Positions 1-10,582 of a stretch of 64,000 bases of DNA are shown here, piece after piece. Positions within the stretch are counted from its first letter, which is position 1. Each line of letters opens with the position of its first letter. The translations under genes were made by a program, and so were the position numbers. The stretch comes from Drosophila persimilis (lineage: Eukaryota > Arthropoda > Insecta > Diptera > Drosophilidae). Under the pieces are notes generated by a model. The model did not search any database, was not told where the DNA came from, and worked only from the letters and a program-made list of their open reading frames with translations. Location of the stretch: contig NW_020825294.1 of the NCBI RefSeq assembly GCF_003286085.1, forward strand, positions 8,742,001-8,806,000. Direction: 5' to 3'.

Positions 1-3000
1 AATATGTGCCTGCCGCAAATTTGCCCCTGCCAATAATTCAATTAGAGAGTGCGGACCGAGGGTGGCCCGATCCGAGGCAAAACATTTATTTCACAATTGG
101 CGCACATTAATCAACGGGGCAGGGTCGGGGTGGAGGCAGCGCCAAGTGCCACAACAAGTACCTAAGCAGAAGCCACCAGCAGGCGCGGTCCCGAGGCCAG
201 GGGCATCGGCAACCCAAGTGGGATGCAATTAAAAGTGGATTAATAATGCGCCTCCTCCAGATCAGGTGTAGACAGCGTTGTCCAGCATTGGTTGTCATCC
301 GCACTTGGCTAGGACTGGGCCGGGGACTGGGACGGGGCCTGGGATGGGGCATGCAACAGGCTGGTGACTGGCTAATGTGGGGGACGGGGCTAGCCCACTT
401 TAATTGCACATTTCATACTTGTTAATTTTTCAATTTTCCTGCCCGCCGACTGCGACGCTGAGCGGTTGGCCACTTGCCAAATGTCGAACGTTGAACATTG
501 AACGTTGCACGTTGCACGTTCCATGTTGAATGCTGGATACTGGATGCTGGATGCTGAATGTTCGTTTGTCATCGGAAGGCAGAGAGAGAGACTCGACTCG
601 GGATCCAGTGGACCACACAGATGCCGCTCCAATGGGGTCCGGGTGGCTGTGACTGTGGCAGCCGCTGCTCCCAGTCGATACAGGTGGACATGCGACTGAC
701 CCACCTCGATGCACAGCGGGTGGTGCGGCTGCGGCGCAGCAGCTGCAACTGTGGGGGCGCCAGGCCCAGACCCAGACCCATACCCATACCCAGCCCGTGG
801 AACGCTTTTCACTGCATTTGGACCAAATTAATTGCCAGCGATTAGGTTTCAAATTTTCCATGCAAGCCCAGAGCTGCTCCGAATCCCATTCGCTTCCGTG
901 CGGCAACTTTTGCGTGAGCCACTCTCCCATCCCCCATCCCCCAGCCCCTGCCATAGCGTTATAAAGTGAAAATCATTAGTTTTCATTTGTGGCGTTTAGG
1001 GCGTGTGCCTGCGACGGCGACTGCGACTGCGCCCGGTCCGGGATCTGGATCGGGATCGTGCAACTATTTTGCATTGCAAATTAACGAAGAAACAGCAAAA
1101 AGTGCAATTTTCACTTGCCCGAATGGAAATGGAAAATGGAAAATGGAAAATGTGCCTGTGCATCGTTTTGGCAGTTGCATGTCAACTCGGCGGCTCTACC
1201 TGCGGCTCAACTCGATCCTACCCCGCCCCCAGTGTCCTGTCCGGAGACGGAGATGGAGCGGCGGCAATTAAAGCCATTCGAGGCAGATCGGAGCCGAGTG
1301 TGGGCGTTGTGCATATGAGTGCCACGAGAAAAAAGAAAGGAAAAGTACAGTCCAAAATTAAACAATTACCCAGGCATGAACGGAATGAATCCTTCAAAAT
1401 TATCCCTGATTGTGACTGTGACTAGGGCAATCACTGGTTCCCCTTGAAAGTGGGTTACTTTTCATGACAGACCACTCCCGCAAAGCTCTGTCTTGCGAGT
1501 ACTTTGTGTGCTGCAAGTTGCAACATCTATAACCTAAGCATGTAAATGGCATGGCATCATCAATTTCCGAAATAGGAACTTGAGAATTATTGCAACGAGT
1601 CGTCCTTGGGATTCGGAGCGGTCCTCCCCCTTTGGCTTTGGCTTTGGCTTTAGATAAATGACTTCCATTCTATTTGCGTCGAGGGGCCCGACATCGCGTC
1701 GGGATTAGTCGCGTCAATAGCGCCATAAACATAAATCTGGCGGCTAATGGGCTGGAGGTGGGCCTAGACAACGTGGCTACCAGGCTGCGCTCCTGGCCAG
1801 CTTCTGGCTCTTTTCATGGTGGCAGCCTAGCAATTACGCAGCAAATTAAAATCAAATAATTTAGCATGGAAATCGAGCGAGTCATAAAAATCACATGCAA
1901 ATTATAGAGTATCCAATAACCAGACCCCAGCAAGTGCCGGTAGCTGGTAGCCCCTGCCAGGGTCTGCCAGGGTCTGACTCTGGCTCTGACTCTGGCTCTG
2001 CCTCTGTCTGAGAAATTGTTGTAATTTGCGCCATGGAGAGACCTGTCCCCGGTCAGAGGCTCAGCTCGATCGTCAGCGTCCGCTCTGGAGCCGGCGGCGC
2101 TCCAATAAAGCTTTAAACAAATGAAGTTATTTGAGCCAATAAAAAATGGCAGCCACTAAATGATGGGGAGCCATCCCCAGGAGTATGTCAAGCCGAAAGG
2201 GAAAGTTTATTTATCATCTAGAAGCGGATGTAATCAGGTGTGGCATGAGATTTTTCAGCAGGGTATAGATGAAACCATGAACCCATAGAATGTGCCCAAG
2301 ATCTTCGATTTTAGATGCTATATTTGTCTGTTCGGCCTGCCCTCCAGGGCCCGAATCCGCACCTGTCGTAAATCATATGGGTACGGACATGAAGCCGGAG
2401 CTGTGGGCTGGTGCTACTCCTTCAACAAGTGCCATAAATATCGAACAGCCAGCAACTTGCTATGGGATCCTTGAGGGTTCTGGCCCGGCCCTTTCTTAAT
2501 GCACACCTTGCCATTTGCTGGAACTGAGAGGCAATGGCAATTTGTTATTTGCGGGTAATTATATGGCATCTTCTCGTTGCTGGTTGCTGGTTGGCTTATT
2601 TAGAGCTTTATTTATTAAAGCATTTAATGTAAAAATTTTTTGTAAAGGCCAGGGGCCGTCATTAAATAAGGCAGATTACATATATGCACATATAAATCAA
2701 TATGCGTCGTCTCCGGCTAATTAATATCAATGTTGATTTTGTCGGAGTCGATGTCGATGTCGATGCCCCTGCAACACCCACGAAGCTTTGCCGCTCCGAG
2801 ATCTCAGTCCCAGGTCGCCTGTGAAATTGCTTTTTCCGATCCGGGGACGGAGCGTGCATATTTTATGCTCATAAAGTGGATCATATAAAGTAATTAATGC
2901 ACTCAAATGCGACATCAAAAAGCTCCAGGCAGAGGCAGCGAATTTCTTTCAGCATTTCGGGGCATCTTCGTGGGTTGGCCGCACCACCGGCACCGCCAGC

Positions 3001-5100
3001 ACCACCAGCTTCACCAACAACAAAGCGTCTGCAATCAATCTTTCGGCGGCGTTTCCAGGGCGTGTTCTCTTTACTCTGCGTTGCACCTACGCCGGCCCAG
3101 ACTGCCACACTGCCGCACTGCTGCACTGCTGCACTGCCACACGAGGCTGCACCCAATCCAGGTTCCAGGTTCCAGTCCGAGGTTTCAGCTTGCTGGGATT
3201 AAGACCCTTAGCAGAATTTTGAGATCCTCTTCCACCTCGTACTCGTACATAATATATAATTACAGCGTATGTATTTTTGGTGCCTTTGTCTGGGCTTTCG
3301 GTATTTTTTTGGGATGCGTAAATATTCTGAAACGAAACGGGAACTCGCGCAGGGCTTTCTTTTTGCCATCGCCCTCTGCCTCTGCCGCTGCCCCTGCCCC
3401 TACCGCTGCCTCTGCCCCTACCGCTGCCTCTGCCTCTGACAGCGACTGACAGACAGCAATTTCCAAATAATAAATAATTAGTCGGGGCGGTGTATGGGGG
3501 CGTGGCACAGTGACATGGCATGCATTTTTCATGGCGTTAAATCAAATATTGGCTGCACTTCTGCTAGAGAAAGCGATGGCGACCCAAATTTCCTGATCGC
3601 GAATTAATAATCTCAAGGAAAAATGTTAATTAAGTTATTAAACCATACGCACCGCACAAGTACGTAAGTACGAGGCAATGGAAGGACATCCTGGTGTGGA
3701 TCGGCAATACATATGATATGGACTTGCACTTATCGATAGTACATCTTGAGCCGCGATGAGGAGCCTTTCTTGCACTCGAACCATGAATTGACTGAAGGAC
3801 AGCATTTTTTCGGACAGATCTGTCCTTTTTAAACTGCTTCTCAGCCCTAAAAAGTATCAAGTATCAAATTATCCAGAAATCTCACCTGTTGTCGGTTCGA
3901 TTTGGCCTGATCTAGATTTTTTTTCCTTGAATATGTGTCAATTTGGCGCAATTTATATATGATGATTTAGGTAGTGTTACCGATAACTCCTATGGCATCA
4001 CATCGTCCATTTTGTACCCCTAGTAACATATGATAAAGTGGTTAGTGGAAAAAATCATGCCCCAGGAGGTGTAGCCAACTAGATTTTAAGAACTGGATAT
4101 GCCGCAATGAGAATAATAGAATTAAAGCGTATAGATTGAGTACATACAGAATTAATGGAACTTGATCAGGGATCAGTGATGGATTTATTATGATAGAGCT
4201 GGTGAACGCACATAATTAGTTATTATGTTGCATAAATTTATGCATCAGAATTTCAGAAATTATTTCAAAAAATAAATAAACATAGCCAATATAATAAAAA
4301 AGTGTTCCAGACCCACCTGAGGGATCAGGCGAAGCAGGGATCCGTCACTGGGAATAGAAGGAAGAGAAGAGGAATTAGGCGTTTAGCAGCTTTAAATAGG
4401 AGTAAAGAAATCAGACCAAAGATTTCCTGGCGTGCATCCCGCCAAAAGCACATCTATACACAGATTGTTACCGGAACATACTTACATACGTACATATGTA
4501 TGCATTGATATCCAATTGTGGCTGACTGGCACTTCCAGCTCAATGCACGTACTTTGAACACTTAGTTCGCATTTAGTCTTGTTTCCCGTCTTACCCTTTA
4601 CTTTTTTTTGTATTCATTCATAATTTAAGTAACTTAATCGAGATCATTGACCGACACTGAAAACACTAACACATATCCCGACAGAAAACCGCCAACAGCT
4701 GATCGGCTGCATATGCTTAACCCTTAGTGGGTGTCACGGGGAGCGCGCGAGCTTTTCGATTTTATGATATGTTTGTGGAAGAGTTAGCTAACATAATTCA
4801 ATATTTGGTAATGCAGCCCCTTTAAAAAGAGGTCTTGGTAGTGACCCTCATGAAATTAACACCTTATATGTATATATGTATACATATACCGTACATACAT
4901 ACCGCCCACTAGTGTTTTCCAGTCCAATTCGCCATATTCTACATGTAGAACAAGAGAGATGTAGTTAGCAACAGCGACAACAATTTTGACTACTTTGGCC
5001 GTTTTTTCCATGGCTGCGCCCCTGTGCAAAACTACCTTGTTCGAAATTTTACATTGCTTTTATTATTTATAGATCAATTTTAAATAAATTGTAATTTTTG
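1..5100. other. Intergenic DNA upstream of UK114, no gene recognised
   Basis: No open frame here resembles a conserved protein or has convincing splice sites. The left 3.5 kb is moderately GC-rich and carries imperfect simple repeats: a degenerate TTGAACGTTGCACG/GGATGCTG array at about 484-560, GGCTTT at 1630-1652, CTCTGG/CTCTGA at 1974-2010, and CCTCTGCCGCTG-type repeats at 3368-3440. A perfect DRE core (TATCGATA) lies at 3731-3738. From about 3600 onward the sequence becomes AT-rich, with TATATGTATACATA-type runs near 4864-4900. It could hold cis-regulatory DNA or an intron of a gene lying to the left; the sequence does not decide. Confidence 0.6.
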
Positions 5101-5365
5101 TTTGGATCAAACGATTTGGAATTTGATGCAAATCCCGGAACGGTATTCTATAGGGTTCGTGGAGCCTGAAAATGGCATCTCTACACTAGTTTTACATGCA
5201 TTCTGCTGCTCGACACCTGTTCGAAAGTTTGAGCTAAATTCTCTCCCCGAGCGCAAGTGCCGAGTGCTGATAACAGCTGGGAAAAACAAACGCAATAGCG
5301 CGCGGCTCCATCATTCCACAATCCAGCGTCAGGTTCTGCACTCTGGTTTTTAATCACTAACTAAA
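4688..5365 (+). promoter_or_regulatory. Probable UK114 promoter region with an E-box core motif
   Basis: The 15-mer GCCAACAGCTGATCG at 4691-4705 contains the E-box form AACAGCTG, known as Ohler core-promoter motif 5 of TATA-less Drosophila genes. The identical 15-mer recurs at 25927-25941 upstream of the small mitochondrial-type gene. A second AACAGCTG lies at about 5273-5280, 90 bp before the UK114 start codon. No TATA box at a useful distance was seen. The start site itself cannot be fixed from sequence. Confidence 0.4.
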
Positions 5366-6002
5366 ATGTCGACTATTGTGAGGAAGCTGATCAGCACCGT
5401 TAACGCCGCCAAGCCGGTCGCACCCTACAAGTGAGTAGGCCCACTGCCCTGTGCCCCGAGCAATTGCTAATTTTCCTTCTTTCTTAGTCAAGCTGTGGTG
5501 GCCGATCGCACTGTCTATGTATCCGGCTGCCTGGGCCTGGACAAGGACTCGATGAAGCTGGTCCCTGGCGGACCCACGGAGCAGGCAGAGAAGGCGCTGG
5601 AGAATCTGCAGGCCATACTGCAGGCAGCCGACTCCGGCGTGGATAAGGTGATCAAGAACACAGTTTTCCTGAAAGATCTGAACGACTTTGGTGCTGTCAA
5701 TGAGGTGTACAAGCGGGGTGAGTGTAGTGTATTGCGGGGTCTGGCTTTGGGTCGATGCCGCTTGATAAGGCAATCGGACCGGAGCGCCTTATCGGCGTCT
5801 ATATGTGTGTTTATTCTCTGCTGTAAACCTTTACGACTACTCGTATTATTCTCATTATGCTTGCTTATCTATCTCCGTAGTGTTCAATAAGGACTTTCCG
5901 GCCCGCAGCTGTTTCCAGGTGGCCAAGCTGCCGATGGACGCTCTGGTGGAGATCGAATGCATTGCACTGACCGGCCCTGTGCGCACGGAGACGGCTAAAT
6001 AG
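5366..6002 (+). CDS. UK114: RidA/UK114 family 2-iminopropanoate deaminase, 3 exons
   Basis: Exons 5366-5430, 5488-5717 and 5881-6002 join in phase to a 138-aa protein, the usual length of RidA (YjgF/YER057c/UK114) proteins. The family hydrolyses reactive enamines and imines made by PLP enzymes such as serine/threonine dehydratase; animal members are cytosolic or mitochondrial and work as trimers. Family signatures are visible: PYNQAVVADRTVYVSGCLGLD near residues 20-40, and PARSCFQVAKLPMDALVEIE near 105-124. These place Arg107 and Glu122 at the known active-site positions. The 57-bp first intron is typical of flies; the second is 163 bp. The N-terminus matches the remembered fly protein and has no in-frame upstream ATG. 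The fly gene is CG15261. Nothing is odd about it. Confidence 0.95.
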
Positions 6003-6400
6003 CAATCAATGCCCAGTAAGCTGTGACTATGATGCTGTAAATATTCAGATACCCGGGATATTCCCGGAGGGACGGTGCTCGAAAGAGTGCCTTACTTTAC
6101 TGATCGACTTAATAATAATACAATCCCTGAATACTGAATACTGCTCTGAGAGGCTTTTAAATGAGCAGTAAAGGTGGTTCTGCTGGGAAGGCAGTGCAGG
6201 ATAACGATTTGTGGCGCACGTTATGTAAACATACAGCGTGCAACACACTTTGCATTTAAACCTTATATAGTTTACAATTTAGCGTGCGGCAATTTATCTT
6301 TGTTGTTGCTGCTGTTTGTGCTGTTGCTGCTGTGCGCCTTTTGTATTATATTTCATCAAATATTGCTGCATAAATCATTGGCAACGCAACCGCAACAACT

Positions 6401-6583
6401 GCGGCAGCGGCAGCGGCAGCGGCAAGAGGGTGATCCCAAACAGCACGTTGCTAACGGTAGCCCGCTTAGACAAAGCGTTTATTTCACATTCAAATTTAAA
6501 AGTTATTCATAATGCCGACATCGAGGAGCAGTGGCTGTGGCTGTGGCTGTGGCAGTGCCTGTTGCTGTTGCTGTTGCTGTTGC
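6401..6583. repeat. GGCAGC and TGGCTG/TGTTGC simple repeats
   Basis: Two short arrays: four GGCAGC hexamers at about 6401-6425, then TGGCTG repeats followed by TGTTGC repeats at 6531-6583. They lie in non-coding DNA, so the polyalanine and polyglycine frames across them are not evidence of genes. Confidence 0.8.
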
Positions 6584-8458
6584 AGAGTGGCTGTGCTCCA
6601 TATTGATGCGGCTGCATTTCAGGCAATGAATGCCTTTTACGGCCCCGACTCCCGGACTCGTGTTTTGTGTGCATTTGTTTTGATTTTTATTCAAATTTCA
6701 GGGAATTTGTCTGCACTCGATGCTTGTTAGATGATTTATTGTCCTTGTTGCCGCGAGTGCGCCTGGTGTGAATATGAGTGGTAGCGATGGTGCACGATTA
6801 TCGCTGGAGACCGACAGACCGACCGACCGACCGACCACTATTGGAGACACAGCCACTCACATACTCACACACTCGCCGCTGCTTAGGAGTAGTTTCTGTT
6901 GCACCCGCGGTGCGGCAACATTCATGTTGAAGTGCCTGCCTGAAGTGTAATAAATGCGAGGCTCATCACAATCGTGTACGATGTACATATGTGTATACAT
7001 AATATAATAATAACTATTGTACGAAACGCATAAATTGATGGGGCCACTCCCCCCTGCGGGGGGTAGGGCAGACGAACACCTACGCAGAATGCAGAGGCAG
7101 AGGCGAACATGAAGTGCGACTAATTAATTTCGACGCACAACGAACGGCAAATGCGACAAATGAAGCAAAAAGGCACAGAATGCCACGGGCCACAGGCCAC
7201 AGCGACAGCCAGGCTGACAGCAACAGGCTGCCACACTGCCACATTGCGGCGCGGTGAAAGTGCGCATAATTTACACGCACGGGCCAAAGGCGGGCTTGGA
7301 GCTTGGAGCCTGGAGCCTGGAGCCTCCAGGAGTCTGGAGTCTGGAGTCTGGCACGGGCCTTGGCCTGGTGCTTGGTCGGAGAATTTATTTACAAATTAAA
7401 CTCACAATTTTGTTGTAAATTTTTGGCAATTTGCTTATCAGCAAAGCCCTGCCAGCCAGTGCGCCGTATCGCTGGCCAATTAAGAAAGCCACATGCGGCA
7501 GCCAGACCTGGATATCCATTTACAACAGTTGCTTGCCCCAGCAGCTTCAAGTTGTCATAATTAAAATATTATTCTGCCGGGAGACCTTGCCGAAGGGTAA
7601 TTAGTTGTTAAGCGGAGCTTTCACTTGCTCTGGCCTGGCTTGCCAAAACGTTGTAACACTTTTCAGTTTCAGTTTAGTTTCAAGATTAAATCTTCCATAA
7701 TCTAGATCTTTAAGATAAATAATTCATTAATCTTTGATTGACTTAAGGTCGATAAATTTAGAAAACAATAAAATATATATATATATATAATACATACATA
7801 TTTCGCTTCGAAAAAAAATGATTATGATGTTGGAGAATAAATAAATAATTTAGATTTTAAATTACGCGCATTATTTACATTTTCGTATTATGTATTCTAC
7901 ATCTACTTGACATGAGTGACATAATACATATCCCCGGCCACTTCTTGAACTAATTTGATTGCATGCATTAAAAAGATCGCTGCTGTGGATAAAGGTCCTT
8001 AGAAAAAGTAGTACATACTTACAATGTCAAGTGTTTGTTATTGTTTTATTTTTTTCTAATAAAATAACCGTGTTGAGAATAAGAAATAAATTTCGGTCGA
8101 AAGGTAAGTTTTGCTGCTGTGCTGCCATATGATATACAACACTGCAATCTAGTCAAGAGCTGTTTAGTCACGTCCGTGAAATGTTCAGTTATGTGATTGT
8201 GACCCGAATTTAATAGCTTTAACATGAACTAAGAGAATAAGGACCCTGAAGCGTTTTTGGCTGAATTTTGAAACTTTATTTTTCGCAATGCGCATTGCCG
8301 TGACCCGTTTGAAATACTTGTGACCAGTAACAGGTACGCAAATATCGTCCATCTCTATTAGAAAACAAATGCAATTGCAATGCAAAGTGCATCAGGATGA
8401 CCATTTATAGTATATTAAATCATTTTCAGTATATTTTTACGTCAAAATTGAGTTGAAG

Positions 8459-8496
8459 CACTAATCATACAGTATAGGTATACTGTATGGTTAGTG
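8459..8496. repeat. Near-perfect 38-bp inverted repeat
   Basis: Arms 8459-8476 and 8479-8496 (18 bp each) are complementary at all but one position, separated by GG. The left arm reads CACTAATCATACAGTATA. It lies in AT-rich intergenic DNA about 1 kb upstream of the Cul3 promoter element. It is too short for a typical pre-miRNA. It may be a cruciform-forming site, or the two fused ends of a degraded palindromic element. Confidence 0.8.
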
Positions 8497-9403
8497 ATCA
8501 TTGTCAATCAATTACATTCAAATAAAGGCGCGGAGCTCTACATCCAATCAATAGTATCGAATGCCGGTTGTGGGGATTTCCTCTTACGTTTTCTCAAGTT
8601 ATATACCAATGGATACTTTCAGTTTCTTGTATTAGCTAGCAGGATGTTATAGAATTCAAGATATGTTTGTCATCACTCCAATTTTGTAAGGCTTTCTCAA
8701 CGAAGTATTGCAGTTAATAGTTAATACTTACAAAGAGCTAGCCGGGATCACGATATATGTATACAGAACGCAAATCAAATGCATGAATATGTAAAAACAT
8801 GTCAATCCATGTAAAAGACCTTAATTACGTTTCAAATTAACGAAATAGGGTATACAAATATCCATATACTGGTTGAAAAGCAACAAGTCATCAAACACCA
8901 GTAACATGTAAGAAATTACGTGACATCCATATTCACTACGTTACATTTCATACTCCATTTACGTTTTATGTTTTGACCTCTTTTGTCCAAACTTTATTTT
9001 AGGCACAATCAAATTAAATGGAGCAAATTAAAATTAGCCAATTTTGTAGAAAATTAAGTCATCAATAGGATACAATTATGAGCTTAGGGCTGATGGTCCT
9101 ATCTTGCTAGTAATCCTAAACCAAATATCAAAATGACCGAGTATGATTTCTTATCATGGACTGTAACGATTAGCCCCTTTTCCCCCAGTGGTTACTAAAA
9201 TACTCTTCCCAAAAATAAAGAATCTCGAAAAATGTTAGCGCAGTTGAGATGATCTTGATTGTGATCTGTTTTATTATGCAAATATAAAGGATAGCATAGA
9301 CAAACAAGAAAAATTACTATCATTAGTATTAGTAATATTTTTCGCGGTTTAACTCAAGTTGTTATGCTGTTTAAATATATGGGGTCTAAGTGGGCTAAGT
9401 TCG

Positions 9404-9500
9404 TTCTTACATCGGTATATTTACGGTATATTTTGAAAAAGAGACGGTATATTTCGGTATAATTCCGAGGGTCAGACGGTATATTTGACAAAATATCAAT
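9404..9500 (+). promoter_or_regulatory. Cul3 housekeeping-type promoter element (repeated GGTATATTT)
   Basis: GGTATATTT-like words occur at about 9415, 9425, 9446, 9455 and 9478. This fits Ohler motif 6 (KTYRGTATWTTT), which marks TATA-less housekeeping promoters in Drosophila. The word GAGACGGTATATTT lies at 9441-9454. About 60 bp from 9424 onward closely match the reverse complement of 25456-25515 at the UXT promoter, where the same arrangement ends in a clear motif 1 (GGTCACACT). Here the corresponding sequence is GGGTCAGAC, a degraded motif 1. Transcription to the right into Cul3 is inferred from orientation relative to the UXT copy and from distance. Confidence 0.6.
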
Positions 9501-10582
9501 AATATCAACTGTGGACGCAATAAACAACGTTAAATAGGCAAATCAACTAAAAAAATTCAAATTTATTGTGAGCAAGTGAAAAAAGTTAAAAAAAAGTTAT
9601 ATTCGAGGGAACAACAAAGGGAACGCCGCTTAGAAAGCAGAGGTACAACAACACCTACACACACGTACGAACACGGTCGGAGAGAGAAACAGCACTCTCA
9701 CGCACTGACACACACTTGGCCAGTATTTTCCATGACAAAGTAAAATAGAAAATAAAAACTATAGAAGGCACAGCAGGAAAGTTAGTGAAAATTCCGAAGG
9801 ACTTTCGTTTGCATATAGTGTTTCGTTTAAGGTTGTGTTTTATGCTTGCACCGCGAGTGCCATTGCTGGGACTCCATTTTCAGCTGCCTGCATTGCACGC
9901 ACATACATAACAATTATTTGTCGCCGTGTGAGTTTTTCTGTGTCTTCTTCGTTTCGCTTCGTTTCTGCCGCTGTTCGGGGAGCGATCCATAAGACACAAG
10001 ACAAGGGATATATGGGGGATAGTGTATACATCGATATACTGCAACAAAGGAAGTGCAGCCGCTGATTGCGATCCGCTGTCCGCTGGGGAGCGGACCGTCG
10101 GACTTGGATTGTATTGCGGGACGCGAGAATCCGGGAGGGAAATGTATTGCAAATCCGCCGCCGCCGCATTCGAGCAGTGACACCCTAACATTTTGGGCGG
10201 AATGTTGAAGTGAACTCACGGTAGATACACTTCGTACCCTCCGGTCGTTAGTAGCTCTTGTGGGCTTCCTAATATGCACCTTGCATCGCTAAATACATAT
10301 ATGTTTAACCCTTAGAAATATTTTAAGCATTTTTGTGTCTGAGCCCGCAGGTATTAACTTGTGATTACGTTTCGCCCATAGAAATTCAAAAGATTGTCCA
10401 ACGATTTACGAGATCGACGTCTGAATAGAAGCCGCCTATATCGACGCATCTGTCAACGCCCGCCCACCCCCGCGTCCGTTGATTGGGGGAGCGCCGAGCG
10501 TACAGAGCTACTGCAGTCGCTCACCTGCTCCGGAGACCGGACTACAGAAAAAGTGGAGGAGCAGTGTCGCCGCCTACAAATC
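9501..10582 (+). other. Presumed Cul3 5' UTR and 5' UTR intron region
   Basis: Between the promoter element and the somatic start codon no coding frame is supported. The 5' UTR must contain at least one intron; a possible acceptor is the CCCATAG ending at 10385 or the CCGCAG ending near 10350. A CATCGATA word, close to a DRE, lies at 10029-10036. Downstream of the TAG at 10383-10385 the frame of the Cul3 start codon is open all the way to the ATG at 10583, but without an ATG of its own. Confidence 0.45.

Larger units (their letters stand above)
6003..9400. other. Intergenic DNA between UK114 and Cul3; AT-rich right half
   Basis: No gene recognised. The UK114 3' UTR presumably occupies the first few hundred bases; no strong AATAAA was found. 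Simple repeats lie at 6401-6425 (GGCAGC), 6531-6583 (TGGCTG then TGTTGC) and 6819-6836 (GACC). From about 7560 to 9400 the composition is clearly more AT-rich, with few simple GC-rich repeats and an inverted repeat at 8459-8496. No transposase or reverse-transcriptase frame was seen in either strand. Confidence 0.6.

Noticed and set aside
5102-5353. 83-codon plus-strand frame just before UK114 (and a 62-codon frame on the other strand)
   Set aside because: It starts from TTG, ends 13 bp before the UK114 ATG and sits where the promoter and 5' UTR should be. No homology was recognised.
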